A program made the position numbers and the translations under genes. The notes under the pieces are model-generated. The model saw only the letters and a list, made by a program, of their open reading frames with translations, searched no databases and was not told the DNA's origin. This document shows, in pieces, positions 32,778 to 41,398 of a stretch of 64,000 nucleotides of DNA. This DNA comes from an uncultured Saprospiraceae bacterium (GTDB taxonomy: Bacteria; Bacteroidota; Bacteroidia; Chitinophagales; Saprospiraceae), in assembly GCA_937951615.1 (NCBI GenBank), contig CALFBH010000042.1, positions 44,757 through 108,756 of the forward strand, given 5' to 3'. Position 1 is the stretch's first letter. Each line of letters opens with the position of its first letter.

Positions 32778-33626
32778 CTATATGCCTTTTATAATCAATA
32801 AAGGAATGTTGGTCAGTTTTGTCATTCGTTTGGTGTGTTTTTGGTGGAAAATTTCTTTCAATAAAGGATAGGTGGGAGCGTACATCACCATCAGGTCAAT
32901 ACCCTTTGTGTCAGCGTATTTCAGTAAGCCAGTTTCTATATTAGAAGCATTTATTTGATGGAATTTAGTTTGCATACCACTTGGATTTTCTGCAAAATAC
33001 TGGCGAAGATTTTCACCGATTTCAGCTTTTGCTGATTTTCCTTTTACATTTACATGAACAATGTCGACATTGGCAGTAATTGGCTCTAGCAGATTCATGG
33101 TTTTCCAGAGATAAAAAGGGTCTTCCTTTGAATAATTAGAAGCATATAATATGCTGGAAATATTGGAAAAAGAAGCGGTTTCGGGAACGACCAGTGTATT
33201 GCAGTAGGTGTTTTCCACAACTTTGGCAGCGATACTGCCCAGTTTTTCAAAAGGTGTTTTTCGATTCCCACGTGTACCCAGCACTAGCAAATCTGCTTTG
33301 CTTTGGTCAGCAATGGCAAGAATAGAAAATAATGGCGTCCCAGTGCGTATGATTGGGTGTATGTCCGGCACATTTTTAAGCTTTGTGCTTGTATCAATTT
33401 GAGCCAAAGCTGTTGAAGTGAAAGATAATAATCGTTTTTTTACAACTTCGTTTTTAGATACGGTATTGGTTTGGACAGCTATAGGTGTGTCCAGTCCCAT
33501 ATAATCCGGCAATAGAACATGCAGTAAGTCTATAGATGCACCAGTGTGGTCAGCCAGTTGTATAGCATACCGAAAAGCATTCAGTGATTCTGGAGAGAAA
33601 TCGGTGGTAACAAGTATTTTTTGCAT
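32778..33626 (-). CDS. Tandem-domain universal stress protein (copy 2)
   Basis: A 282-residue tandem UspA protein. Domain one (1-150) has a full ATP-type motif VLGTRGNRKTPFEKLGSIAA and ends CNTLVVPE. Domain two keeps the Usp fold (DLMVMYAPTYPLLKEIFHQ) but lacks the G-x2-G-x9-G motif. It is followed by a strong terminator, so it forms its own transcription unit. ATG at 33626 gives MQKILVTTDFSPESLNAF, the usual Usp start. The spacer to copy 3 is 67 bp; no FNR-like box was seen there. Confidence 0.9.
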   Translation of the reverse strand: MQKILVTTDFSPESLNAFRYAIQLADHTGASIDLLHVLLPDYMGLDTPIAVQTNTVSKNEVVKKRLLSFTSTALAQIDTSTKLKNVPDIHPIIRTGTPLFSILAIADQSKADLLVLGTRGNRKTPFEKLGSIAAKVVENTYCNTLVVPETASFSNISSILYASNYSKEDPFYLWKTMNLLEPITANVDIVHVNVKGKSAKAEIGENLRQYFAENPSGMQTKFHQINASNIETGLLKYADTKGIDLMVMYAPTYPLLKEIFHQKHTKRMTKLTNIPLLIIKGI

Positions 33627-33693
33627 AACGTTTTTTTTTATAAATTATTAATGGCGATTAGTAGACTTTATTCTGAAATATTTTGCGTGAAGT

Positions 33694-34500
33694 CTAGTCT
33701 TTCAAGACAAGTAAAGGAAGGTCTGTATGAAAAGCCGTTTTATAAGTCGTACTGCTCTTAAACAAACCATCTAAAAAATTCCGATAATGATGAATCATAC
33801 AAATAAGGTCTGCATTTATTTTATAAGAAAAATCCATAACAGCTTCTCCTATATTCGGGTTGTCTACTTCATGAAATTCGTAATTGTCTGCGCCAAACTG
33901 CTCTGTTAATAATGTCTGATATGGCGTGGGTGAAGGATCTTTATCTCCTTTGTTTACGTGCAAGACAATCAATTGAGCTTCGGTTTTTTCCAATAACTTT
34001 TTGAGCGGTACGAGGCATTCAGGTTTTCCAAAGAATATATCATCTACCGCCAATAGAATTTTTTCGATAGGCTTGTATGTAGCTTCAGTAGGAATAACCA
34101 TAACAGGCATATCCGTTCTTTTGATGGCTCGTACTGTATTGCTGCCTAAAAACACTTCTTTAAAACCACTCGCCCCTTTAGTTCCCATGATGATAAGGTC
34201 GGATCCCATTTTGTCAGCTTCACTGGCAATCAATTCATCATTATAGCCCCTGCGTACATGGCTGCTAACCCGCGACATTCCACTAATTGCAGCAACTCGA
34301 GCACTTTCTTCGCTAATATCTTTTTGAGCTTCTCCTACAAGATGGCGTTCGATAGAAATCAATAAGGCGGTCTTACGAGGCAATTCATAAGTATGTAATA
34401 GATGAAGGTCAGCCTCCAGCATCTTGGCCAAATGCGCACTATAAGTCAAGGCATTTTCTGCTGTTTTAGAAAAATCGGTTGGTATTAGAATCTTTTCCAT
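33694..34500 (-). CDS. Tandem-domain universal stress protein (copy 3)
   Basis: A 268-residue tandem UspA protein. Domain one carries IMGTKGASGFKEVFLGSNTV, a clean ATP motif; domain two ends IHHYRNFLDGLFKSSTTYKT without it. ATG at 34500 gives EKILIPTDFSKTAENAL. It is divergent from the CBS/oxidase operon at 34656, and the 155-bp spacer holds an FNR-like box at 34561-34574. A -7-like TTACTTTG lies at 34531-34538 on the minus strand, putting the box near -41, a class II activator position. Confidence 0.9.
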   Translation of the reverse strand: MEKILIPTDFSKTAENALTYSAHLAKMLEADLHLLHTYELPRKTALLISIERHLVGEAQKDISEESARVAAISGMSRVSSHVRRGYNDELIASEADKMGSDLIIMGTKGASGFKEVFLGSNTVRAIKRTDMPVMVIPTEATYKPIEKILLAVDDIFFGKPECLVPLKKLLEKTEAQLIVLHVNKGDKDPSPTPYQTLLTEQFGADNYEFHEVDNPNIGEAVMDFSYKINADLICMIHHYRNFLDGLFKSSTTYKTAFHTDLPLLVLKD

Positions 34501-34560
34501 AATTACAATTTTGAGTTTTTAATTATGAAGCAAAGTAAGGGGAATTTTATTGGGGATAAA

Positions 34561-34574
34561 ATGATGGAAATCAT
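34561..34574. promoter_or_regulatory. FNR-like box between USP copy 3 and the CBS/oxidase operon
   Basis: ATGAT-GGAA-ATCAT is a perfect 5-bp inverted repeat with 4-bp spacer. From its centre (34567.5) the inferred start site of the USP gene is about 41 bp away and that of the CBS/oxidase operon (-7-like TACTTTTA at 34619-34626) about 62 bp away, the class II and class I distances of CRP/FNR activators. Confidence 0.65.
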
Positions 34575-34655
34575 GTTAGATTCTGATACTCCTCATTTTT
34601 CGGACTTGTGGATTCCTATACTTTTACATCATTATTAATTCAATAAAAATATATT

Positions 34656-35117
34656 ATGAATACAATGACACCACTTTCAGAAATTATGACAATTGACCTG
34701 ATAACCGTCAGTGCCGATACAAAGATATCTGAAATCAAAACCATATTTGACACGAATAGAATCCACCACATTCCAGTGGTTAAATACCGACAACTACTGG
34801 GCATCATCAGCAAAACAGATTTGCTGCATTATATAAAAGGTGTTGTAGGGCAACGAAAAGATAATGTAGAACTGAATAAGGATTTACTGGAAAATTATTG
34901 TGCCGAAGATATCATGACGACTGGTATTGCAAAACTGGCAAGTACCGAACGAATTGCTGTAGCAATTGAAGTATTCAAAGAAAATTTATTTCATGCCATT
35001 CCGATTGTAGATGGAAATCTACTCACAGGGATTGTAACAACTTACGATATCATTGCTTTTGCAGCTAAATGCCAATGCGCAGCTTCAACAATCACAGATC
35101 ACGCAGATACTAAATAA
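34656..35117 (+). CDS. CBS-pair protein (copy 2), first gene of the oxidase operon
   Basis: A 153-residue two-CBS protein: IMTIDLITVSADTKISEIK...HHIPVVKYRQLLGIISKTDLL and IMTTGIAKLASTERIAVAIE...HAIPIVDGNLLTGIVTTYDI. It probably senses adenosine nucleotides. It begins the operon that continues with the ba3 oxidase, 10 bp before the subunit IIa gene. Paralogue of 32113. The start at 34656 follows an AT-rich leader. Its link with the oxidase suggests that cellular energy charge is read beside respiration, but this is inference. Confidence 0.9.
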   Translation: MNTMTPLSEIMTIDLITVSADTKISEIKTIFDTNRIHHIPVVKYRQLLGIISKTDLLHYIKGVVGQRKDNVELNKDLLENYCAEDIMTTGIAKLASTERIAVAIEVFKENLFHAIPIVDGNLLTGIVTTYDIIAFAAKCQCAASTITDHADTK

Positions 35118-35127
35118 ACAATTTATC

Positions 35128-35238
35128 ATGGAAGAAAAATTTATACCGAAAGGAGCTATTGCTTTTTTCATAGCCTTGCTATTGCTTACGGCAATCATCT
35201 GGTTTAGTATTTACTTTATGATGATTGGCGTACAATAG
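35128..35238 (+). CDS. Cytochrome c oxidase subunit IIa (ba3-type)
   Basis: A 36-residue single-helix protein, MEEKFIPKGAIAFFIALLLL followed by TAIIWFSIYFMM. It matches the subunit IIa type of ba3-like oxidases in length, charge pattern at the N terminus and position directly before subunit II. In Thermus ba3, subunit IIa supplies the helix that subunit II lacks. The ATG at 35128 is 11 bp after the CBS stop. The frame is open farther upstream only into the CBS gene, so the internal Met is the start. Confidence 0.82.
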   Translation: MEEKFIPKGAIAFFIALLLLTAIIWFSIYFMMIGVQ

Positions 35239-35273
35239 ACTTTATATAAAAAATCCTTTAGAATAAAATCAAA

Positions 35274-35726
35274 ATGGACAAATACGAATTACGAATTATC
35301 ACTTGGACGGGCATTCTACTGGTTATCTTTTTAGTTTCAGTCTTGCGCGGTGTTTCAAAATACGCAACAGATTTACCAGAGTGCATTCCCTACGATGCCT
35401 CCTTTACAGCGCCTAGAATTAGTCAGTTGGATGACTCCACGTATCAGGTATTCATGCTGGCTCAGATGTGGAGTTTTGAGCCCGATGAAATTTACCTGCC
35501 CGTAGGAGCAGAGGTGGATTTTTATCTTTCAGCCAAAGATGTTGTACATGGTTTTCACATTGCAGGAAAAGGAGTCAATATGATGGCAGTGCCGGGTGGC
35601 ATCAACAAAACCACGACAAAATTTAAGGAGCCTGGCATCTATCCGATTGTCTGTCACGAATATTGTGGATCAGGACATCAGCACATGAAAGCTGAAATTA
35701 TTGTGAACTATCCGAAAGAAAACTAA
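35274..35726 (+). CDS. Cytochrome c oxidase subunit II (ba3-type, CuA)
   Basis: A 150-residue subunit with one N-terminal helix (TWTGILLVIFLVSVL, about 9-24) and a CuA cupredoxin domain. The copper ligands are visible: His in DVVHGFH, then VCHEYCGSGHQHMKAE with Cys, Glu, Cys, His and Met in the usual order. It accepts electrons from cytochrome c, here perhaps the operon's own cytochrome at 38090, and passes them to subunit I. One helix instead of two agrees with the ba3 family, in which subunit IIa fills the gap. Confidence 0.94.
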   Translation: MDKYELRIITWTGILLVIFLVSVLRGVSKYATDLPECIPYDASFTAPRISQLDDSTYQVFMLAQMWSFEPDEIYLPVGAEVDFYLSAKDVVHGFHIAGKGVNMMAVPGGINKTTTKFKEPGIYPIVCHEYCGSGHQHMKAEIIVNYPKEN

Positions 35727-35736
35727 AGCCATAATT

Positions 35737-37449
35737 ATGAAATTCAATATAGATAAAGGTTTTAAACGAATACTACTACTCTTGCTCTCTGTCCCGCTGG
35801 TCTTGCTTTCGCTGGGCATTTATCATGGTTTGATGCAGACTTTATATCGGTCGGGCATGATTTCGCAGCGGACATTTGCCGCTTTGGATTATTACCAGGG
35901 ACTGACGTTGCATGGGGTAATCAATGCGATTGTACTCACGTCTTTTTTTGCGGTGGCTTTTGGTCATGCCTGCATGAGTTATTACCTGAACATGAAGGTC
36001 AGAAATAGTGTAGCCTGGCTTTCGGCGGGACTGATGATTGCTGGTACGCTGATGGCTTCTTGGGCGATGCTGGCAGGTGAAGCGTCGGTCTTGTATACTT
36101 TTTATCCGCCATTGAAAGCCCACCCTGCCTTTTATATTGGTACAGCATTACTTGTTGTGGGTACTTGGGTGGCTTATTTCGACTGGGTGACTATGTATAT
36201 ACGCTGGAAGCGAAAGAACAAATTAGTAAAAACCCCACTTCCTGTTATTGGAACACTGGTCAATTTTACGATGTGGTTTGTGTGTAGTATTCCAGCAGCG
36301 TATGAGTTATTGGTCATGTTATTGCCCTGGTCGCTCGGCATTGTCGAAACGATTAATGTCCCTTTGGCACGCACCCTGTTCTGGTTTTTTGGTCATGCCT
36401 TGGTGTACTTCTGGTTGTTGCCGGTTTATGTCATGTATTATGCGATGTTGCCTTCACTGGCAGGCGGAAAACTGTATTCTGATAATGCCGGTCGCCTAGT
36501 GTTTTTTCTGTTTTTAATTTTTTCGATTCCCGTAGGTGTACATCACCAATTTGGCGAACCCAGTATCACCAGAGGGATGAAACTGGTGCAGTCTATTCTA
36601 ACATTCGGTGTGGCAGTACCAAGCTTTATTACTGCTTTTACTATTGCTGCTTCACTAGAATATGCCTCCTGGAGAAGAGGATTCAGAGGAGGTAATTATT
36701 TTGGGTGGATGCTTCGGCTTCCCTATTTCGATAAAGAAAGATACTTATTTTCCTACCTGATTACCGGATTGATTCTATTCATTTTTGGTGGACTGACAGG
36801 CTTGGTGAATGCAAGTTATACCCTAAATAGTATGGTTCATAATACAGCATGGCTGCCAGGGCATTTTCACATGACCGTAGCAGGTCCGGTCTTTCTAGGA
36901 ATTATTGGAATGAGTCTTTATATGCTGGAACGCATTTCAGGTAAGACAATCCGACTAAAGCGACTTGCAGTGGTTGTGCCTCATTTATGGATGTTTGGCA
37001 TACTCATTTTCTCAACAGGGCTTATGGCGGGCGGGCTGCGCGGAGAGCCACGGCGCACAAATCTGGGACTGTCTTACCTCAATCCTGAAAGCCCTTTGTT
37101 TCGTCCCGACTGGGTGCTGACGACAGGTATGGCAGTTGTGGGTGGCGTCATTATGTTTGCTGCTGCGGGACTGTTTTTTATCGTACTCATAGATTTGTTA
37201 CTGGTTAAAAAAACGGAGACGAGTCATTTGGAATTTCCGGCTTATGAGGTATTACATGATGAGCCACGAGTAGGAATACTGGATAATTTCCGCCCCTGGC
37301 TGGTCATCATGGGCATGGTAATCGCCTTGGCCTACATTCCCGTATTCAGGGATATTGCCAATCTGACTGGTCCCGGAGCGAAACCTTATCATCCAGAAAA
37401 CCCTGTTCCATTGGAGCTTTTTGAACAACCTAATGAAGAAATAAAATAA
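35737..37449 (+). CDS. Cytochrome c oxidase subunit I (ba3/b(o/a)3-type)
   Basis: A 570-residue haem-copper oxidase subunit with about 13 helices. Haem and copper ligands are present: low-spin haem His in LTLHGVINAIVL, the CuB His with cross-linked Tyr in WFFGHALVYFWLLPVY, the His pair in VGVHHQFGEP, and the two haem His in LPGHFHMTVAG. The Tyr sits on the H-x3-Y turn as in B-type (ba3) oxidases, which have high oxygen affinity and use only the K-type proton path. It follows subunit II by 10 bp. This is probably the low-oxygen terminal oxidase of the cell. Confidence 0.94.
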   Translation: MKFNIDKGFKRILLLLLSVPLVLLSLGIYHGLMQTLYRSGMISQRTFAALDYYQGLTLHGVINAIVLTSFFAVAFGHACMSYYLNMKVRNSVAWLSAGLMIAGTLMASWAMLAGEASVLYTFYPPLKAHPAFYIGTALLVVGTWVAYFDWVTMYIRWKRKNKLVKTPLPVIGTLVNFTMWFVCSIPAAYELLVMLLPWSLGIVETINVPLARTLFWFFGHALVYFWLLPVYVMYYAMLPSLAGGKLYSDNAGRLVFFLFLIFSIPVGVHHQFGEPSITRGMKLVQSILTFGVAVPSFITAFTIAASLEYASWRRGFRGGNYFGWMLRLPYFDKERYLFSYLITGLILFIFGGLTGLVNASYTLNSMVHNTAWLPGHFHMTVAGPVFLGIIGMSLYMLERISGKTIRLKRLAVVVPHLWMFGILIFSTGLMAGGLRGEPRRTNLGLSYLNPESPLFRPDWVLTTGMAVVGGVIMFAAAGLFFIVLIDLLLVKKTETSHLEFPAYEVLHDEPRVGILDNFRPWLVIMGMVIALAYIPVFRDIANLTGPGAKPYHPENPVPLELFEQPNEEIK

Positions 37450-37457
37450 GAAGAATT

Positions 37458-38093
37458 ATGAAAAATATATGGATGTTTTTGCTGGTGATTGTCGTGTGCA
37501 CCGGACTTGTTTATCAAGCGATTGATTTGCTGGAAAAAACGGCTTTACCACTGCCAGTATATGGTGAAAAAATACAAACACCTGATGGCGAAATAGCACA
37601 CAGTGTACCACCGTTTGAATTTATTAATCAACTGGGAGAAGCTGTTTCCGATAAGGATATTGCCGGAAAAATATGGGTAGCCAATTATATCTTCACAAGT
37701 TGCCCAACAATTTGTCCGCAGATGACTCGTAACCTACAACCTGTACATGATTATTATCGCAATGATATAGAAGTACAGATGCTGAGTTTCACAGTAGACC
37801 CAAAACGAGACCAGCCAGAACGCCTGAAAAAATTTGCCGAGCGATATAATGTGCAGCACGAAAAATGGTATTTCTTAACAGGCGAAAAGAAAGCCCTATA
37901 CCGCCTAGCTCGCAAAGGTTTTTATCTCTCAGCGACTGAAGGGGATGGCGATAAAGGGGATTTTATTCATTCTGAAAATGTTGTCTTAATAGATCAGAAC
38001 AGACGAATCAGAGGAATCTATAATGGAACAGACGAAAAAGCGATACGGCAATTGATGAACGACATTAATAAACTAAAAAAAGAAAAAGCATGA
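37458..38093 (+). CDS. Sco1/SenC-family copper chaperone
   Basis: A 211-residue thioredoxin-fold protein. Residues 1-24 form the anchor (MKNIWMFLLVIVVCTGLVYQA). The copper Cys pair is TSCPTICPQM and the distal His is IHSENVVLID; ATP- and redox-fold strands lie between. Sco proteins deliver copper to CuA of subunit II, the product two genes upstream. It starts 8 bp after subunit I and its stop overlaps the next gene by 4 bp. Every residue needed for copper transfer is visible. Confidence 0.93.
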   Translation: MKNIWMFLLVIVVCTGLVYQAIDLLEKTALPLPVYGEKIQTPDGEIAHSVPPFEFINQLGEAVSDKDIAGKIWVANYIFTSCPTICPQMTRNLQPVHDYYRNDIEVQMLSFTVDPKRDQPERLKKFAERYNVQHEKWYFLTGEKKALYRLARKGFYLSATEGDGDKGDFIHSENVVLIDQNRRIRGIYNGTDEKAIRQLMNDINKLKKEKA

Positions 38094-38623
38094 ACGCTGG
38101 CATTTATAAAGCACTTTTGCTCATAGCATTATTTCTGGTGCCTGTCGCAGTACTGGCAGAAGAACCTGCAAGTGGCGAAAAATTATTTAAAACCAATTGC
38201 AAAGCCTGCCACAACCTGAATCAGCCCTTAGTTGGACCTGCCTTGAAAGGCATAAATACCCGTCGGGACAGTGCCTGGATTTATCAATTTGTCAAAGGAT
38301 CTCAGGCAATGATAGAAGCAGGCGATGCCACAGCTGTCACTTTATTCAACCAATACAATCAGGTCATCATGCCCAATCAGACGGTAACAGATGATGAATT
38401 GGGACGCATATTGGCATATATCGAATCAGCTGGTGCTACAAAAGCGGATGCCAACCCCATTCAGCGACCAGTCGTAGAACAATGGCCACTAGTAAAGCCC
38501 ATGAAATTTACAGATTTCTTTTTCTGGATGCCATTCACCATTGGCGTACTGGCCTTGATTTTTATGCTGTATGCCATGACCATACTATATGACGCTTCAC
38601 GCGAAACAAAAGTCAATGAATGA
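38090..38623 (+). CDS. Membrane-anchored cytochrome c
   Basis: A 177-residue cytochrome. Residues 1-23 are a signal peptide (MNAGIYKALLLIALFLVPVAVLA), then the haem motif CKACH near 41, Pro-Leu-Val-Gly-Pro beyond it, and the axial Met in VIMPNQ near 100. A C-terminal helix (FFWMPFTIGVLALIFMLYAM) anchors it to the membrane. It probably feeds electrons to subunit II of the same operon. Its start overlaps the Sco stop by 4 bp (ATGA-type) and the next ORF also touches its end, so the operon is tightly packed. Confidence 0.92.
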   Translation: MNAGIYKALLLIALFLVPVAVLAEEPASGEKLFKTNCKACHNLNQPLVGPALKGINTRRDSAWIYQFVKGSQAMIEAGDATAVTLFNQYNQVIMPNQTVTDDELGRILAYIESAGATKADANPIQRPVVEQWPLVKPMKFTDFFFWMPFTIGVLALIFMLYAMTILYDASRETKVNE

Positions 38624-38646
38624 TAAATTTTAATAAAAATAAAAAT

Positions 38647-39054
38647 ATGAGACAGACAGGTATCTGGTTAGATTTTAACCACGCAAACATTATTGAATTA
38701 GTTGATGGAAAGGTGACTACAAATACCATTCCTTCCAATATCGAATCTTATCATCTCAAAGGTGGATCACGCTCCAAAACGCCTTGGGGCCCGATGGACA
38801 AAACGTCAGAGAGCAAACATCTCGAACGCCGAAAACATCAGGAAACAGCTTACTATAAAGAGATTTGTGAGGCTGTAGAAAATAGCACTGAACTATTCGT
38901 TATGGGACCAGCACAGGCAAAAGTCGGCCTGCAAAAATACATTGAAAGCTACAAGAATCTGGAAAAAATCCTGTTGGACGTTCAGACGGCGGACAGCATT
39001 ACAGAGAATCAAAAAGTAGCTAAAGTCAAGGCGTTTTTTAAGTTCCTTAACTAA
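38647..39054 (+). CDS. Small eRF1-domain-like (baeRF-type) protein
   Basis: A 135-residue cytosolic protein. The pattern GIWLDFNHANIIEL, then LERRKHQETAYYKEICEAVEN, LFVMGPAQAKVGLQKYIES and TADSITENQKVAKVKAFF matches bacterial eRF1-domain relatives, which bind ribosomes in rescue or hibernation. The ATG at 38647 is favoured over the one at 38620, since conservation begins at MRQTGIW. It is the last gene of the oxidase operon. A translational brake under low oxygen would fit but is inference. Confidence 0.68.
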   Translation: MRQTGIWLDFNHANIIELVDGKVTTNTIPSNIESYHLKGGSRSKTPWGPMDKTSESKHLERRKHQETAYYKEICEAVENSTELFVMGPAQAKVGLQKYIESYKNLEKILLDVQTADSITENQKVAKVKAFFKFLN

Positions 39055-40109
39055 TTATACATTTCCTGCAAGCCTTCAATATCAAGAATGGTAATCGTGC
39101 TGCCTTCCAGTTCGATCAGCCCTTCGGCTTTAAAGTCCCGCAGGGTACGAATGACTGTTTCCTTTGCGGTACCGACTATGCTGGCGAGGTCGTCGCGCAA
39201 AAGAGAAATAGAAAATTGTTCGGCTTTATCGGTTTGGTATTTTTCCTGGAGCAGGACGAGGGCATCTGCCACACGTTTTCGTACAGAATCGTAAGCTAAT
39301 TTTATCAGCCTTGTTTCCTTATCGGCAAGGTCATTGGCAAGCATACGTATAAAGCGATGGGATACATCCCGATTGGTATAAAGCAGGTCAAGAAACTCTT
39401 TTTTGGGAATAATGCTCAATTCGGCATCTTCCAGAATCTCTGTGCTTTCTTCGTAAGGTTCGTTTTTGAGCAAGGCAATGGTGCCGAGAAAATCGCCTTG
39501 TTTGTATAAATTAGTGGTGAGTTCTTTACCATATTCACTGCTTCTAATGCCCTTTATTTTTCCTGCATTGACAAAATAGACAGCTTTGGGATATTGACCT
39601 TCCTCATAAAGTGTTGTTTTCTTAGGATACTTTCGGGTTTCCCGTTCTTCGGCAAGATGCGTGAGGGCTTCGCGAGCTCGGGCTTCAGCGATAAAGCTAT
39701 TCAGTCCATGAGTATTTTGGTCAAATTGCTGTTTGAGGATTTCACCTTTCTTTAGCCGAAGCTCAATCGCTTCCAACAATTCAGCATCATCAAAAGGCTT
39801 GGTGATATAATCATCGGCACCAAGGTTCATGCCTTTGCGAAAATCCGTTTTTTCTACTTTTGCCGTCAGAAAAATAAAAGGAATATTTGCGGTAAGCGGA
39901 TTTTTACTTAAAATACGCAATACGCCAAAACCATCTAATTCGGGCATCATGACATCACAGATAATAAGGTCGAAAGCGCCTTGAATAGCTTTGGATGCAC
40001 CGATTTTTCCATTTTCGGCTGTCGTTACATCGTAGTTGGAAAGCTCAAGGATTTCGGCGAGGTTTTCCCGGACTTCGAGGTTATCTTCTATAATGAGTAG
40101 TTTTTTCAT
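39051..40109 (-). CDS. Response regulator: receiver fused to CRP/FNR-type DNA-binding protein
   Basis: A 352-residue regulator. Residues 1-120 are a receiver with phospho-Asp52 (IICDVMMPELDG) and FLTAK switch. A cyclic-nucleotide-binding type domain follows (about 155-270, TTLYEEGQYPKAVYFVNAGK), then a winged helix with DDLASIVGTAKETVIRTLRDF. The recognition helix keeps E-T-V-x-R, which in CRP and FNR reads the TGA half site; this suits the TGAT-N4-ATCA boxes nearby. The cNMP pocket lacks the usual ERxS residues. The start overlaps the kinase stop by 4 bp. FixJ and FixK thus appear fused in one protein. Confidence 0.92.
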   Translation of the reverse strand: MKKLLIIEDNLEVRENLAEILELSNYDVTTAENGKIGASKAIQGAFDLIICDVMMPELDGFGVLRILSKNPLTANIPFIFLTAKVEKTDFRKGMNLGADDYITKPFDDAELLEAIELRLKKGEILKQQFDQNTHGLNSFIAEARAREALTHLAEERETRKYPKKTTLYEEGQYPKAVYFVNAGKIKGIRSSEYGKELTTNLYKQGDFLGTIALLKNEPYEESTEILEDAELSIIPKKEFLDLLYTNRDVSHRFIRMLANDLADKETRLIKLAYDSVRKRVADALVLLQEKYQTDKAEQFSISLLRDDLASIVGTAKETVIRTLRDFKAEGLIELEGSTITILDIEGLQEMYN

Positions 40110-41338
40110 GTTTCATTATCATTAGTGAGTGGTATATATACTTTGAATTTCGTTCCTATACCTTCTTCACTTTCAAATTCAATTTTCCCACCCATGAGAT
40201 CCAAATAACGCTTGACAATATTCAGCCCCAATCCAGTGCCTTGTATATTTGATACATTATTAGCCCGAAAGAAACGAGTAAATAAATGTTGTTGCTCATC
40301 AGCAGGAATACCGATTCCTTCATCTTTAATGGAAAAACGAACAGCCTGATCGTCATGCTCTATTGTAAATAGAATGTTTTTGTCTTCGGCAGAATATTTA
40401 GAAGCATTGGAAAGCAAATTGATGATGACATTACGCAATGATTTTCCATCTGCGAGGATTTCTGAATTTGTTGTTTTATTGATCAAAATAACCTGCTGTC
40501 CTTTTTTTAAAATCGTTCCAATATGTTCAATAATTTCTTCGCACAAATCAGCCAGATGGAAATGGGTGGGAATATTTTCTACTTTGCCTTCCTCCAATTT
40601 ACTGAGAGAAAGAAAATCATTCAGAATATCTGTCAGGTTTTTGACGGATGTTTTGATTCTATTGATATGTCGAACCCTTTTTTCCTGCGTTTCAGTTTCC
40701 GTATAACGCGCAATGAGGGAAGCCGAAGAAAGAATCGTGCTGAGTGGCGTTCGAAATTCGTGGGAAGCAATGGAAATAAACCGGGACTTGAGTTCGCTGA
40801 GTTCGCGTTCTTTGTCTAAGGAGGCGATAAGCTCCAGTTCTTTCTGCTCTAGTTGCTTATTGGTCTGAATAAGTTTATTGACAACATCAGAAAGTTCTTC
40901 GGTACGCTTCGTAACTCTACGCTCCAGTTGTTCATTGATTTCTAATATACGCTCTTCCGCCTTTTTCTGCTCGGTGAGGTCATGGATAATGCCTGTAAAT
41001 ATTCTTCCTGTATCTAATAGAACTTCGCTGATAGCAAGCCGGAAAGGAAATAAAGTGCCGTCTTTTCTTTTGCCCGTTACTTCTCGCCCAAGTCCTATGA
41101 TTTTTTTCTCTCCCGTACTCACATAATTATGAATATAGCCATCGTGATCCGTGTGATGGGGGTCGGGCATGAGCATATTGACTTTCTGACCAATCATATC
41201 GGAAGCAGTATAGCCAAATAACTTGCAGGCAGCCGGATTGACTGTTTGTATAAGACCACGTTCACTAATTGTAATTACACCATCAATGACAGTATTAAAA
41301 ATAGAGGCATAAAGCCTGTCGTGTTTTGTTGTATCCAT
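40106..41338 (-). CDS. FixL-like haem-PAS sensor histidine kinase
   Basis: A 410-residue cytosolic kinase. PAS is at about 8-130: TVNPAACKLFGYTASDMIG, LMPDPHHTDHDGYIHNY and GLGREVTGKRKDGTLFPF match FixL closely. His65 (in HDGY) equals the haem ligand His200 of FixL and Arg85 equals Arg220 that contacts bound oxygen. A coiled coil follows, then phospho-His193 (SIASHEFRTPL), N box (NVIINLLSNASKYS), G1 (KDEGIGIP) and G2 (GTGLGLNI). No membrane helix exists. It is probably an oxygen sensor; kinase activity is expected when oxygen is low. It is transcribed with the regulator at 39051 from a divergent promoter near 41400. Confidence 0.93.
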   Translation of the reverse strand: MDTTKHDRLYASIFNTVIDGVITISERGLIQTVNPAACKLFGYTASDMIGQKVNMLMPDPHHTDHDGYIHNYVSTGEKKIIGLGREVTGKRKDGTLFPFRLAISEVLLDTGRIFTGIIHDLTEQKKAEERILEINEQLERRVTKRTEELSDVVNKLIQTNKQLEQKELELIASLDKERELSELKSRFISIASHEFRTPLSTILSSASLIARYTETETQEKRVRHINRIKTSVKNLTDILNDFLSLSKLEEGKVENIPTHFHLADLCEEIIEHIGTILKKGQQVILINKTTNSEILADGKSLRNVIINLLSNASKYSAEDKNILFTIEHDDQAVRFSIKDEGIGIPADEQQHLFTRFFRANNVSNIQGTGLGLNIVKRYLDLMGGKIEFESEEGIGTKFKVYIPLTNDNET

Positions 41339-41368
41339 TCTTAGTGTTGATAAAAGTCATCTTTTGCA

Positions 41369-41382
41369 TTGATGCACATCAT
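41369..41382 (+). promoter_or_regulatory. FNR-like box in the divergent kinase/USP promoter
   Basis: TTGAT-GCAC-ATCAT differs from the FNR consensus TTGAT-N4-ATCAA at one base. Its centre (41375.5) is about 41 bp before the inferred start site of the plus-strand genes (-7 box at 41405-41412), an ideal class II position. For the kinase gene it would lie just downstream of the start site, suited to repression. Confidence 0.7.
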
Positions 41383-41398
41383 TTCCTGCGTCCAGCTA

